The translations under genes and the position numbers were made by a program. Of a stretch of 64,000 bases of DNA, positions 8,115 to 17,688 are shown piece by piece (the first letter of the stretch is position 1; every line of letters begins with the position of its first letter). Source of the DNA: Streptomyces sp. SJL17-4. GTDB lineage: Bacteria > Actinomycetota > Actinomycetes > Streptomycetales > Streptomycetaceae. The notes under the pieces were generated by a model. It searched no databases, was not told where the DNA came from, and saw only the letters and a list, made by a program, of their open reading frames with translations. The stretch spans positions 4,747,501 to 4,811,500 of the forward strand of contig NZ_CP104578.1 in the NCBI RefSeq assembly GCF_036826855.1, given 5' to 3'.

Positions 8115-9533
8115 CTAGTGGTGGAAGGAGGTCGCCGTGCTCTCGTCGTGGGTGAACGGATGGGACTGGCTCCGCAGTTCGGGCAGCAGTCGGCTCAGAT
8201 CCTCGACGAGGAGTCCGGCGAGGTCGGCGGAGAAGCCGTTGCGGCAGACCACGCGCAGCACGGACAGGTCCTCGCGGTTGGCGGGGAAGGTGTAGGCGGG
8301 GACCAGCCAGCCGTGCTCGCGGAGCCGCCGGGAGACGTCGAAGACGTTGAAGGAGGTGACGTCGGGGGTGGTGGTGAAGGCGAAGACGGGTAGTTGGTCG
8401 CCGCGGGTGAGGAGGCGGAAGTCGCCCAGGGCCTCGATCCGTTCGGCGAGGCCGCGGGCGATGTCGCGGGAGGTCTGCTGCACCACCCGGTAGCCCTCCC
8501 GTCCGAGCCTGAGGAAGGTGTAGTACTGCGCGACGACCTGGGCGCCCGGCCGGGAGAAGTTGAGGGCGAAGGTGGGCATGTCGCCGCCCAGGTAGTTGAC
8601 GCGGAAGACGAGTTCCTCGGGGAGTTCGGCGGGGGAGCGCCACAGGGCCCAGCCGACGCCCGGGTAGACCAGACCGTACTTGTGACCGGAGGTGTTGATG
8701 GAGGAGACGCGGGGGAGCCGGAAGTCCCACACCAGGTCGTCGTCGAGGAAGGGGGCGACCATGCCGCCGGAGGCGCCGTCGACGTGGACGGGGATGTCGA
8801 GACCGGTGCGTTCCTGGAGGGCGTCCAGGGCGGCGCAGATCTCGGCGACGGGTTCGTAGGAGCCGTCGAAGGTCGAGCCGAGGACGGCGACGACGCCGAT
8901 GGTGTTCTCGTCGCAGAGCGCGGCGGCGGACTCGGCGTCGAGGTGGAAGCGGTCGCCGTCCATGGGGACGAGACGGGGTTCGACCTCCCAGAAGTTGCAG
9001 AACTTGTCCCAGCAGACCTGGACGTTGACGCCCATGACCAGGTTGGGGCGGGCGGCGCCCGGGTAGCGGTCGGCGTTCCGCTTGGTCCAGCGGCGCTTGA
9101 GGGCCATGCCGGCGAGCATGCAAGCCTCGCTGGAGCCGGTGGTGGAGCAGCCGACGGCGGTGGCCGGGTCCGGGGCGTTCCACAGGTGGGCGAGCATGGC
9201 GACGCAGCGGCGCTCCAGTTCGGCGGTGCGCGGGTACTCGTCCTTGTCGATCATGTTCTTGTCGCGGCACTCGCTCATCAGGACCCCCGCCTGGGGCTCC
9301 ATCCAGGTGGTGACGAAGGTGGCGAGGTTGAGCCGGGAGTTGCCGTCGAGCATCAGCTCGTCGTGGACGAACTGATAGGCGCTCGACGGGGGCAGCGGCC
9401 CGTCGGGGAGCCGGTGGTGGGGCGGGGCCTCCGTCATACCGCCGACCGGGTTGGCCTCGCCGAAGAAGGGGTTGAGCGTGAGCCGGCGCACGGGTTCGGA
9501 GGGGGAGGCGGCGGGACCTTGGTGGAGCGGCAT
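8115..9533 (-). CDS. gadB: Glutamate decarboxylase
   Basis: A 472-aa pyridoxal-phosphate enzyme that converts glutamate to GABA and CO2, using up a cytoplasmic proton. The PLP lysine is Lys285 in the SGHKYG motif; HVDGASGG carries the cofactor-binding Asp. The N-terminal FVTTWMEP and CSTTGSSEACMLAG segments are typical of GAD. Length matches the family (about 465 aa). ATG at 9533 has AAGGAG upstream. It follows a ClC-type channel gene on the same strand with a 98-base gap, suggesting joint expression in acid stress. No GadC-type antiporter is visible in the window. Confidence 0.92.
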   Translation of the reverse strand: MPLHQGPAASPSEPVRRLTLNPFFGEANPVGGMTEAPPHHRLPDGPLPPSSAYQFVHDELMLDGNSRLNLATFVTTWMEPQAGVLMSECRDKNMIDKDEYPRTAELERRCVAMLAHLWNAPDPATAVGCSTTGSSEACMLAGMALKRRWTKRNADRYPGAARPNLVMGVNVQVCWDKFCNFWEVEPRLVPMDGDRFHLDAESAAALCDENTIGVVAVLGSTFDGSYEPVAEICAALDALQERTGLDIPVHVDGASGGMVAPFLDDDLVWDFRLPRVSSINTSGHKYGLVYPGVGWALWRSPAELPEELVFRVNYLGGDMPTFALNFSRPGAQVVAQYYTFLRLGREGYRVVQQTSRDIARGLAERIEALGDFRLLTRGDQLPVFAFTTTPDVTSFNVFDVSRRLREHGWLVPAYTFPANREDLSVLRVVCRNGFSADLAGLLVEDLSRLLPELRSQSHPFTHDESTATSFHH

Positions 9534-9631
9534 GGATGACTCCTTCTGTCCGGTGGGGAGGGCGGGGGGTCTCTCCGAGAGGGGGAGCGGGGGAGGTGCA
9601 GGGAGCCGGTTCTCTCCGAAGAGGGGCGGGG

Positions 9632-10915
9632 TCAGTGCAGGGAGCGGCCCTGAGGGTCGAGTTCGAGCTGGGGGCGGCCGGTGACGATCAGCCAGGCGGG
9701 GAGGGAGGCCAGGCAGAGCAGGGCGAGCATCGCGGGTGAGGCGGCGAGGACGGCGCCGACGAAGAGGCTGATCCAGCCCTGACGGGTGGTGGCGAGCAGG
9801 ACGCCGAGGACGGCGGAGGAGATGGCGACCGCCGGATGGACCTCGGGGACGAGGGCCTGGGCGAGCAGCCCGAAGGCGGCGCCGATGAAGACGGCGGGGA
9901 AGATTCGGCCGCCCCGGAAACCGCAGGAGGCGGCGACGAGGAGGGCGAGGAGTTTGATCACGGCCAGCTTGGCGAGCTCGCCGGAGGACCAGCCGCCGAT
10001 CGAGGAGGTGAGTTCCTTGATCTCCTCCAGTCCCTTGAAGAGGGTCAGGTGTCCGCCGAGGGCGCCCAGGAGGCCGAGGACGAGTCCACCGAGGGGCAGC
10101 ACCAGCATGGGGTGGCGCAGGCGCTGGAAGGCGGCGTGGACATGGGGGAAGAGGTAGCAGGCGGCGAGGCCGAAGACGGCCGCGGCGGAGGCGATCGCCA
10201 TGGCGGCGAGGAGGTCGCCCCAGCCGGGGTCGGTGAGGGGAGGGAGACCCATGGCGAAGCTGGGCTCGGCGAGCAGCTGGGTGGTCATGGACCCGGCGCC
10301 GGCGGCGACCAGCGGGGCGAAGAGCCGGTCCCAGAGCGAGCCGCGTCCCGGCGTGCCGGCGAGAGCCTCGGAGATGACGAGGGCGGCGGCCACCGGGGTG
10401 CCGAAGAGGGCGCCGATGGTGGCGGCCGAGGCGAGGGAGACCCAGATGGCACCCGGCAGGGCGGGGGCGGCCTTGCGGCCGAGCCAGTAGGCGAGGGCGA
10501 TGTTGGCCGCGATGATCGGGTTCTCGGGGCCGAGGCTCACTCCGCCGGCGAGGGTGAGCGTGCTCGCGAGGAGGAGGCCAGGGACGATCCCGGGGGCGAG
10601 CGGCGCCCCTCCGAGGCCCTCCGAGGCCGGGTCGGGCCCGGCGTGTCCGGGGACCTTCCAGACCACGAGGCCCACGGCGATGCCCGCCGCCGTGAGCATG
10701 CTGATGATCCAGAGGGAGGAGTAGTCGCCGATCCCGAGGGCGTCGGGCAGGTCGTGCCAGAGGACGCCCTGGAGCTCCTCCGCGAGGGCGCTGATCCCCA
10801 GGAAGAGCAGGCTCGCCGCGACGCCGACCACGAGCGCGGGCAGCACCTGGGGGAGCAGGATCCGTGGCGGGGTCTCGGCGGCGGAGAGAGGAGGCGGAGC
10901 ATGATCGGTGGCCAC
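9632..10915 (-). CDS. ClC-family chloride channel / ion channel protein
   Basis: A 427-aa polytopic membrane protein of the ClC family with about ten membrane helices. Selectivity-filter landmarks are visible: a GPENP segment in the place of the classic GREGP, keeping the gating Glu, and GGRIFPAVFIG in the place of GxFxP. GTG at 10915 begins the protein; the frame is open further upstream but without a better start. In E. coli, ClC transporters give an electrical shunt that supports decarboxylase-based acid resistance. The downstream gadB fits that role here. The family assignment is firm; channel versus exchanger is not decided. Confidence 0.82.
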   Translation of the reverse strand: MATDHAPPPLSAAETPPRILLPQVLPALVVGVAASLLFLGISALAEELQGVLWHDLPDALGIGDYSSLWIISMLTAAGIAVGLVVWKVPGHAGPDPASEGLGGAPLAPGIVPGLLLASTLTLAGGVSLGPENPIIAANIALAYWLGRKAAPALPGAIWVSLASAATIGALFGTPVAAALVISEALAGTPGRGSLWDRLFAPLVAAGAGSMTTQLLAEPSFAMGLPPLTDPGWGDLLAAMAIASAAAVFGLAACYLFPHVHAAFQRLRHPMLVLPLGGLVLGLLGALGGHLTLFKGLEEIKELTSSIGGWSSGELAKLAVIKLLALLVAASCGFRGGRIFPAVFIGAAFGLLAQALVPEVHPAVAISSAVLGVLLATTRQGWISLFVGAVLAASPAMLALLCLASLPAWLIVTGRPQLELDPQGRSLH

Positions 10916-11071
10916 CGGCCCACCATAAGTGAGCAAATGCCGCACAACATCTCGAAATTCGGGTCGAACGGACGTGCACGCCATGCCCCCGCGACGCGAT
11001 CGGGCCGCTCTCCACGGGACGCCGCGCTGCGGCCGCGACGCGACGGCCCACTGGGACGCCGCGCCGCGCCG

Positions 11072-11138
11072 CGCCGACCTCAGGGCCGACCCCAGCCGAC
11101 CTCAGGGCAGACCTCAGCCGACCTCGGGGCCGACCTTG
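11072..11138. repeat. Short degenerate tandem repeat (GCCGACCTCAG-like)
   Basis: Five or so copies of an 11-15 base motif resembling GCCGACCTCAGGG lie in the gap between the ClC gene and ybjQ. The array is non-coding. Confidence 0.55.
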
Positions 11139-11161
11139 TGGGGAGGGCCCCGCCGCAGGGT

Positions 11162-11536
11162 TCAGGCGCGCGGTGCGATCACCACCGCCGTGCCGTACGC
11201 GCACACCTCCGTGCCCACGTCCGCCGCGTCCGTCACGTCGAAGCGGAACATCAGCACGGCGTTCGCGCCGCGCGCCCGAGCCTGCTCCACCAGGCGCTCC
11301 ATGGCCTGGTTCCGGGTCTGCACGAGGGTCTTCGTCAGGCCCTTCAGCTCCCCGCCGACCATCGACTTGAGGCCCGCGCCGATCTGGCTGCCCAGATGGC
11401 GGGAGCGGACGGTGAGCCCGAAGACCTCACCGATCACCTGCCGGACCTCGAAGCCCGGCACGTCGTTCGTCGTCACGACCAGTACGTCGGGGTGCGACCC
11501 CTGGCCGCCTCCGTACTCCTCGATGCCCATCGGCAT
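11162..11536 (-). CDS. YbjQ / DUF74 family protein
   Basis: A 124-aa protein of the YbjQ (UPF0145) family. Landmarks are VLVVTTNDVPG at the N-terminus, VFGLTVRSRHLG, and the closing RGANAVLMFRFDVTD and AYGTAVVI strands. The family forms compact oligomers and has been annotated as a heavy-metal-binding domain, but its role is unknown. ATG at 11536 is preceded by AGGAGGTG. It is divergent from the DedA gene. Confidence 0.85.
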   Translation of the reverse strand: MPMGIEEYGGGQGSHPDVLVVTTNDVPGFEVRQVIGEVFGLTVRSRHLGSQIGAGLKSMVGGELKGLTKTLVQTRNQAMERLVEQARARGANAVLMFRFDVTDAADVGTEVCAYGTAVVIAPRA

Positions 11537-11680
11537 ACACCTCCTGGCCCCCCAGCCTCGGGGGAGCGGGCCCTCTTCGCATCCTGTGGACCCAGGTGGA
11601 ACCGGTCGCGTTCGGTTCGCGTTGATAGCTTGGGGCCAGTCGTCCCCCATGCCCCCACCGATCGCAGGAGCCCGGAACCC

Positions 11681-12391
11681 GTGAACACGCTTGCCCTCGG
11701 ACCGAGCTGGTTGGACCCGGACTTTCTGATCGGAGAGTTCGGTCTGATCGGTGTCCTCGTCATCGTCTTCGCCGAGTCCGGACTCCTCATCGGGTTCTTC
11801 CTGCCCGGTGACTCGCTTCTCTTCACCACCGGCCTGCTCGTCACCACCGGAAAGCTCGACAAGCCCCTGTGGGTGGTGTGCACCCTCATCGTGGCCGCGG
11901 CGGTCATCGGCGACCAGGTGGGTTACCTCTTCGGCCGGAAGGTGGGCCCGGCCCTCTTCAAGCGTCCCGACTCCAAGCTCTTCAAGCAGGAGAACGTCGC
12001 GAAGGCGCACGAGTTCTTCGAGAAGCACGGCCCGAAGTCGCTGATCCTGGCCCGCTTCGTCCCGATCGTGCGGACGTTCACGCCGATCATCGCGGGCGTC
12101 AGCCGCATGAACTACCGCTCGTTCATCACGTTCAACATCATCGGCGGTGTGCTGTGGGGCGCGGGCGTGACCCTGCTCGGCGCCTCCCTCGGCAAGATCG
12201 ACTTCGTGCACAAGCACATCGAGATGATCCTCATCGGGATCGTCCTGATCTCCGTGATCCCGATCGTGATCGAGTTCCTGCGGGCCCGCTCCCAGTCGAA
12301 GAAGGCGCAGGCCATGGGCGACGGCAGCGAGCACGACGCCCCCGGCACCCCGAACCCGCAGGGCTCCCGCGGCCGCCACGCCAAGCGCTGA
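11681..12391 (+). CDS. DedA-family membrane protein
   Basis: A 236-aa inner-membrane protein of the DedA/SNARE-associated family, now thought to include lipid (undecaprenyl phosphate) flippases. Visible signatures are FAESGLLIGFFLPGDSLL, GDQVGYLFGRKVG and the basic RFVPIVRTFTPIIAG motif with its conserved Arg. A hydrophilic tail of about 35 residues closes the protein. GTG at 11681 has GCAGGAG about 10 bases upstream. It stands alone between two minus-strand genes. Confidence 0.9.
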   Translation: MNTLALGPSWLDPDFLIGEFGLIGVLVIVFAESGLLIGFFLPGDSLLFTTGLLVTTGKLDKPLWVVCTLIVAAAVIGDQVGYLFGRKVGPALFKRPDSKLFKQENVAKAHEFFEKHGPKSLILARFVPIVRTFTPIIAGVSRMNYRSFITFNIIGGVLWGAGVTLLGASLGKIDFVHKHIEMILIGIVLISVIPIVIEFLRARSQSKKAQAMGDGSEHDAPGTPNPQGSRGRHAKR

Positions 12392-12421
12392 GCCCCACCG
12401 GCACCGGGATCACCGCAGCAG

Positions 12422-14104
12422 CTAGAAGCCCCTGGTCCGCTTGGCCGCACGACGGGCCGCGGCGGCGCCGGGGGCCTGCATGAAGAGGCGGGCCAGCTCG
12501 CCTCCCAGGTTCACCCCGATCGCGATCGCCAGAGCCAGGGCCGCCGCCTTCGCCAGCGAGGCGAAGCCCTGGTCCAGGTTGTTCTGGGCGATCGCGAGCA
12601 CTCCGAAGTACGTCGCCGAACCGGGCAGCAGCGGCCCGATCGCCGCCGTCACGTACGGCAGCGACGAGGTGTGCTGGTAGCGGGCGATCAGCTGCCCGAA
12701 GAGGCCCACCAGGCCCGCCGCCACCGCTGTCGCCATGACCGTCGACCCGTTCGCGGTCACCGCTATCGACGCGTAGATCACCCACGCCACCCCGCCGTTC
12801 AGCGTCGCGAACAGAACCGTCGCCCGTGACTGCTGCAACAGGATCGCGAAGGTCGCGCACAGCACCATCGACGCCAGGATCTGCGTCACCGGCCGCTCCA
12901 CCGCCTCCAGCTTCCCCTCCGGGTTCAGCTGCGCGTCGAACTGCACGGCGATGTACAGCACCGACAGCACGCCCACCACGATCGCGACGAAGAAGTACGC
13001 GACCTCCAGGAGCCGGGCCGAGGCCGTGATGTAGAAGCCGGTCAGCCCGTCCTGCACGGCCGCCACCAGCGCCCGCCCCGGGATCAGCGCGAACAGGCCA
13101 CCGGTGATCACCGCCGAAGGCCGCAGATCGGCGTGCAGCATCGTCAGCAGCACCCCCATCGCCGCCGGCGGCATCGCGGCCACCAGGAACTGGTAGAACT
13201 CGGGCATACCGCGCCCGGCGAACAGCCACGCCAGCCGGTCGCCGAGCACCGCGCCCAGCGCCGCCACGAAGAACACCGTCGGACCACCGCCGAGCAGCAC
13301 CGAGGCCGCGCCGGCGAGTACGCCCGCCGCCGCCGTCAGGACCCAGCCCGGATACGGGTGCCGGTTGCGCCGTATCTCCGCGAGCCGCCCGTACGCCTCC
13401 TCCGGCGTCACCTCGTGCGCCTGCGCGTTGATGTCGGCGAGCAGCGTGTACACCGCCGCGAGCCGCGTGTAGTCCGTGCCCCGGCGCCGTACCGTCCGGT
13501 TCGCCGTGATCGGGTCGTCCACCAGCGACGGCTGGTAGGTGACGGACAACAGGGTGAACGTCACCGTCGGCTCGACCCGGTCCAGACCGTACGAGCGGCA
13601 GATCGCGAACATCGCCGCCTCGACGTCCTCCGCGCCCTCCCCGCCCGCGAGCAGCAGCTCGCCGATACGCAGGGTCAGGTCGAGCACCCGCGGTACCGAG
13701 GGACCGCTCTCGTCCTCCTTGCGCGTCGCCTCGGGCACCGGCCGCTCACCCACCGGCAGCCGCAGCATCGTCCGCATCCGGTCCTGCCACGGCGCGTCCT
13801 GCGAAAGCCGCACCAGGGGCACCCCGTACGCCGGGGTGAAGGCGGGCGGCGAGTTCTTCGCCGAGTAGGTGGCGGGCGGCGCGAACGCCGAACCCTCCTG
13901 CTCGGCCGGCGGCTCCGGCGTCAGCCCCGGGGGAAGGGCGAACTCGGAGGTCGGGTGCTCCTCCTCGGGCGGCGCGGGCTGCTCCACACCGGCCGGCGGC
14001 ACGAACGCGCTCCGTGCCTCGTCCGACTGCGGCTTCCGGTCCTCCGGAGCTCCCTCGGGATCCCCGCCCGGACCGTTCTTCGAGCCGTCCGGCTCCGCCA
14101 CCAC
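12422..14104 (-). CDS. ThrE-family threonine/serine exporter
   Basis: A 560-aa protein. A long Pro/Glu-rich cytoplasmic N-terminus (about residues 1-130) leads into the soluble ThrE domain (DLTLRIGELLLAGGEGAEDVEAAMFAI), then two membrane modules (DUF1212 and DUF3815) with about ten helices, including RALVAAVQDGLTGFYIT. The family exports threonine and serine in Corynebacterium; substrate here is inferred. Start is GTG at 14104 or 14101. The pyrophosphatase gene lies upstream on the same strand beyond a strong terminator, so this gene should have its own promoter. Confidence 0.85.
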   Translation of the reverse strand: MVAEPDGSKNGPGGDPEGAPEDRKPQSDEARSAFVPPAGVEQPAPPEEEHPTSEFALPPGLTPEPPAEQEGSAFAPPATYSAKNSPPAFTPAYGVPLVRLSQDAPWQDRMRTMLRLPVGERPVPEATRKEDESGPSVPRVLDLTLRIGELLLAGGEGAEDVEAAMFAICRSYGLDRVEPTVTFTLLSVTYQPSLVDDPITANRTVRRRGTDYTRLAAVYTLLADINAQAHEVTPEEAYGRLAEIRRNRHPYPGWVLTAAAGVLAGAASVLLGGGPTVFFVAALGAVLGDRLAWLFAGRGMPEFYQFLVAAMPPAAMGVLLTMLHADLRPSAVITGGLFALIPGRALVAAVQDGLTGFYITASARLLEVAYFFVAIVVGVLSVLYIAVQFDAQLNPEGKLEAVERPVTQILASMVLCATFAILLQQSRATVLFATLNGGVAWVIYASIAVTANGSTVMATAVAAGLVGLFGQLIARYQHTSSLPYVTAAIGPLLPGSATYFGVLAIAQNNLDQGFASLAKAAALALAIAIGVNLGGELARLFMQAPGAAAARRAAKRTRGF

Positions 14105-14165
14105 TCTGTCCGCCTCACTCCCTGGGAACCGTGAATTCCAGTATGAGTGTGCGACGGATGTGCGA

Positions 14166-14196
14166 AAGGCGGTGCACCCAAGGGGTGCACCGCCTT
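14166..14196. terminator. Perfect 14-bp hairpin downstream of ppa
   Basis: Bases 14166-14179 pair perfectly with 14183-14196 around a 3-base loop. The stem ends in AA/TT. It lies 24 bases past the ppa stop and should end ppa transcription. Confidence 0.8.
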
Positions 14197-14219
14197 CACG
14201 CCTTCAGTGCAGAACCGGC

Positions 14220-14711
14220 TCAGTGGCCGCCCTGCTCCTTGGCGCGCGCGTACGACTTCTCGATCTCTTCCTCGGCCTCGGCGCGGCCGACCCAGTCGGC
14301 GCCCTCGACCGACTTGCCCGGCTCCAGGTCCTTGTAGACCTCGAAGAAGTGCTGGATCTCCAGGCGGTCGAACTCCGCCACGTGGTGGATGTCCCGCAGG
14401 TGCTCCATGCGCGGGTCCGTGGCCGGGACGCACAGCAGCTTGTCGTCGCCGCCCGCCTCGTCCGTCATACGGAACATGCCGATGGCGCGGCACTTGATCA
14501 GGCAGCCCGGGAACGTGGGCTCGTCGAGGATGACGAGCGCGTCCAGCGGGTCGCCGTCCTCACCGAGGGTGTTCTCGACGTAGCCGTAGTCGGTCGGGTA
14601 GGCCGTCGACGTGAACAGACGACGGTCCAGGCGGATGCGACCCGTCTCGTGGTCGACCTCGTACTTGTTACGCGATCCCTTGGGGATCTCGATGAGAACG
14701 TCGAACTCCAC
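14220..14711 (-). CDS. ppa: Inorganic pyrophosphatase
   Basis: A 163-aa soluble family I pyrophosphatase that splits PPi to two phosphates and pulls biosynthetic reactions forward. Visible catalytic segments include [39 protein letters not shown] (Asp residues binding Mg2+) and [10 protein letters not shown]. Start is GTG at 14711, with AGGAGGAG just upstream; the longer open frame has no better ribosome site. Length is normal. Confidence 0.95.
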   Translation of the reverse strand: MEFDVLIEIPKGSRNKYEVDHETGRIRLDRRLFTSTAYPTDYGYVENTLGEDGDPLDALVILDEPTFPGCLIKCRAIGMFRMTDEAGGDDKLLCVPATDPRMEHLRDIHHVAEFDRLEIQHFFEVYKDLEPGKSVEGADWVGRAEAEEEIEKSYARAKEQGGH

Positions 14712-14813
14712 GGGTGGCTCCTCCTGAATCAACACAAGTGAATGCTCGCGACGACGCGCGGTGATTAAGTGTCCCTCACGCACGTGTGTGATCGCGAAAG
14801 GGGCTGGTCAGCA

Positions 14814-16217
14814 ATGCCCGAGCCGAGGATGTGGCAGCTCACGGCGGGCTCCGCCGCCCTCGGACTGGCCCTGGCCGCCGTGGCGGTGACCGCGGCCGGT
14901 CCGTGGGACTCGGGTCAGCGTACGGCGGAGCGGGCCCGCGCCGCCGCCCCGAAGGCGGGTGGCGCACATCACGCCCCGCCCGCCGCCCCCGCCCCGCCGA
15001 AGCGCCCCGCGCCCGCCCCGAGCGCCCCCGGCGTCCTCACCGCCCTGCACGCCCCGGCGCCCGCCGGACGCCCCGCGGACCTCGCCGCCCTCCTCGTACC
15101 GCTCCTCGCCGACCCCGGGCTCGGCCCGCTGCGGACGGCCTCCGTCGTCGACACCGCCACCGGCAAGCAGTTGTACGGCGAGGGCGCCGGCACCCCCATG
15201 ACCCCCGCGTCCACGGTCAAGATCGCCACCGCCGCGGCCGCGCTCTCCGCCCTCGGCCCCGACCACCGCATCGCCACCTCCGTCACCGCCGCCCCCGACG
15301 GACGGACCGTCACCCTCACCGGCGGCGGCGACCCCACGCTCGACCCGGCCCGCCTCAAGGCCCTCGCGACCGACACCGCCCGCGCCCTCACCGCACGCGG
15401 CCACACCTCCGTACGCCTCACGTACGACACGAACCTCTACCCGGGCCCCTCGATCCACCCCATCGGCCCCAACGAGAACATCGCCCCCGTCGTCGCCCTC
15501 ATGACCGACGAAGGGCGCCTCGACGACAGCGAGAGCGGCCCCGCTCCCCGCACCGGCGACCCCGCGGGCGACACCGCCGCCGCCTTCGCCGGCCACCTCG
15601 CCGACGCCGGCATCAAGGTCACCGGCGACCCGGCCCCCGGCCGCACCCCGAAGGCCGCCCCCCTCGCCCGTACCCACTCCGCCCCCCTCGCCGACCTCGT
15701 CGAGCACACCCTCACCCACAGCGACAACGACCTCGCCGAAGCCCTCGCCCGGCAGACCGCCCTCGCCCGCAAGAAGCCCGCGAGCTTCGACGGCGCCGCC
15801 CAGGCCGTCCGGGAGGAACTCGCCCGCCTCGGCCTCCCCGTCGCCGGAGCCCGCTTCGCCGACGGCAGCGGACTCGACCGCCGCGACCGCGTCTCCGCCG
15901 CCCTCCTCACCGGACTCCTCACCCGAGCGGCCGACCCCGCCCGCCCCGCCCTGCGCCCGCTCCTCACCGGACTGCCCGTCGGCGGCTTCACCGGCACGCT
16001 CGCCGGCCGCTTCGACACCGCGCCGGCCACCGAGGGCGCCGGACTCGTCCGCGCCAAGACCGGCACCCTGACGGGCGTCAACACCCTCGCCGGAACCGTC
16101 GTCACCGCCGACGGACGCCTCCTCGCCTTCGCGTTCCTCGCCGGCAGCACCCTCTCCCCGTACGAGGCGCAGCCCGCCCTCGACCGCCTCTCCGCCGCCC
16201 TCGTCGCACAGGACTGA
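14814..16217 (+). CDS. dacB: D-alanyl-D-alanine carboxypeptidase/endopeptidase (PBP4 type)
   Basis: A 467-aa exported class C penicillin-binding protein that trims or cleaves peptidoglycan peptides. An N-terminal signal or anchor (LGLALAAVAVTAAG) leads to an Ala/Pro-rich linker. The three penicilloyl-enzyme motifs are SxxK as STVK (Ser133), SxN as SDN (Ser303) and KTG (Lys415). The PBP4-type insert between motifs 1 and 2 is present. ATG at 14814 is chosen because it gives the signal peptide, although its ribosome site is weak. It is divergent from ppa. Confidence 0.9.
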   Translation: MPEPRMWQLTAGSAALGLALAAVAVTAAGPWDSGQRTAERARAAAPKAGGAHHAPPAAPAPPKRPAPAPSAPGVLTALHAPAPAGRPADLAALLVPLLADPGLGPLRTASVVDTATGKQLYGEGAGTPMTPASTVKIATAAAALSALGPDHRIATSVTAAPDGRTVTLTGGGDPTLDPARLKALATDTARALTARGHTSVRLTYDTNLYPGPSIHPIGPNENIAPVVALMTDEGRLDDSESGPAPRTGDPAGDTAAAFAGHLADAGIKVTGDPAPGRTPKAAPLARTHSAPLADLVEHTLTHSDNDLAEALARQTALARKKPASFDGAAQAVREELARLGLPVAGARFADGSGLDRRDRVSAALLTGLLTRAADPARPALRPLLTGLPVGGFTGTLAGRFDTAPATEGAGLVRAKTGTLTGVNTLAGTVVTADGRLLAFAFLAGSTLSPYEAQPALDRLSAALVAQD

Positions 16218-16331
16218 CCACCCCCGCCCCGGCGTCGACACCGCCCCCGACCCGCACGGACGCCGTCCCGACCCGCACGGAAGCCGTCCCGAACCCACCC
16301 CGAACAGCCTTCGAGACCGTACGGTTGACGC

Positions 16332-17480
16332 ATGACGAGCATCGGTGGCGCAGGCACATCCGGGATGGTCGACTGGAACCTCGCGGTCGCGACCGCGACC
16401 CGCCTCGTGCGGCCCGGACCCGAAGTCAGCCGCGACGAAGCCCGCGAGGTCGTCGCCGAACTCCGCAAGCACGCCAAGGCCTCGGAGGAACACGTCCGCG
16501 CCTACACGCGGATGTTCCCCGAGGGCACGGACACCCGGACCATCGCCGACACCCCCGTCCTCGTCGTCGACCGGGCCGGTTGGATCAAGGCCAACGTCGC
16601 CGGCTTCCGCGAGCTCCTCACCCCGCTCCTCGGCAAGATGCAGGACCGCCGCTCCAACACCCCCGGCAACGCCGTCCTCGGAGCCGTCGGAGGCAAGGTC
16701 ACCGGCGTCGAACTCGGCATGCTGCTGTCGTTCCTCGCCTCCCGCATCCTCGGCCAGTACGAGACCTTCGCCCCCGCCACCCGAGAGCTCCCCGCCGGGG
16801 CCAACGGCGGCGGACGACTCCTCCTCGTCGCCCCCAACATCGTCCACGTCGAACGCGAACTCGAAGTCTCCCCGCACGACTTCCGGCTCTGGGTCTGCCT
16901 CCACGAGGAGACCCACCGCACCCAGTTCACCGCCGTCCCCTGGCTCCGCGACCACCTCCAGGGCGAGATCCAGTCGTTCCTCGCCGCCACCGACGTCGAC
17001 CCCGGCACCGTCGTCGAACGCCTCCGCGAGGCCGCGCAGACCCTCGCCGGCGGCCGCCCCGAAGCCGAGGAGGGCGAACCCGCCCCCTCCCTCGTCGAGC
17101 TCGTCCAGACCCCCGAACAGCGCGAGATCCTCGGCCGCCTCACCGCCGTCATGTCCCTCCTCGAAGGCCACGCCGACTACGTCATGGACGGCGTCGGGCC
17201 CCAGGTCGTGCCCTCCGTCGCCGAGATCCGCGAGAAGTTCCAGCAACGCCGCGCACGCGGCGCCTCCCGCCTCGACCTCGCCCTCCGCAAGCTCCTCGGC
17301 CTCGACGCCAAGCTCCGCCAGTACCGCGACGGCGAGCGCTTCGTCCGCGCCGTCGTCGACCAGGTCGGCATGGACGGTTTCAACCGCGTCTGGACCTCGC
17401 CCAACACGCTCCCCACCAAGACCGAGATCGCCGCCCCCGCCGACTGGATCGCGAGGGTGCACCGTAAGGCAGACTCCTGA
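16332..17480 (+). CDS. Zinc-dependent metalloprotease, DUF2342 family
   Basis: A 382-aa actinobacterial protein of the DUF2342 family, often named coenzyme F420 biosynthesis-associated. The zinc motif is HEETH (His191-His195) followed by an EGHADYVMDGVG segment that supplies a further Glu/His. The N-terminal half has MVDWNLAVATATRLVRPGP, a standard start for the family. The biochemical substrate is unknown. It lies in the same orientation between dacB and tilS, an arrangement common in Streptomyces. Confidence 0.88.
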   Translation: MTSIGGAGTSGMVDWNLAVATATRLVRPGPEVSRDEAREVVAELRKHAKASEEHVRAYTRMFPEGTDTRTIADTPVLVVDRAGWIKANVAGFRELLTPLLGKMQDRRSNTPGNAVLGAVGGKVTGVELGMLLSFLASRILGQYETFAPATRELPAGANGGGRLLLVAPNIVHVERELEVSPHDFRLWVCLHEETHRTQFTAVPWLRDHLQGEIQSFLAATDVDPGTVVERLREAAQTLAGGRPEAEEGEPAPSLVELVQTPEQREILGRLTAVMSLLEGHADYVMDGVGPQVVPSVAEIREKFQQRRARGASRLDLALRKLLGLDAKLRQYRDGERFVRAVVDQVGMDGFNRVWTSPNTLPTKTEIAAPADWIARVHRKADS

Positions 17481-17688
17481 GACAGGAGCGGCACACGGCA
17501 CAGGAACACGTCGGAACGCCCCACCAATCACCCATCCGAGGGACCCTGGGCATGGGGTGAGGCGTGCAATGCTCGGGTAACGGCCGGGTTTCTGTCACCA
17601 TCGACGCACTCTGAGTGACCGAACCCCCCTTTCCGACCGTTAAGACTCCGACCGAGGCACCCCACCCCATTCACGAAGGGCACCGGAC

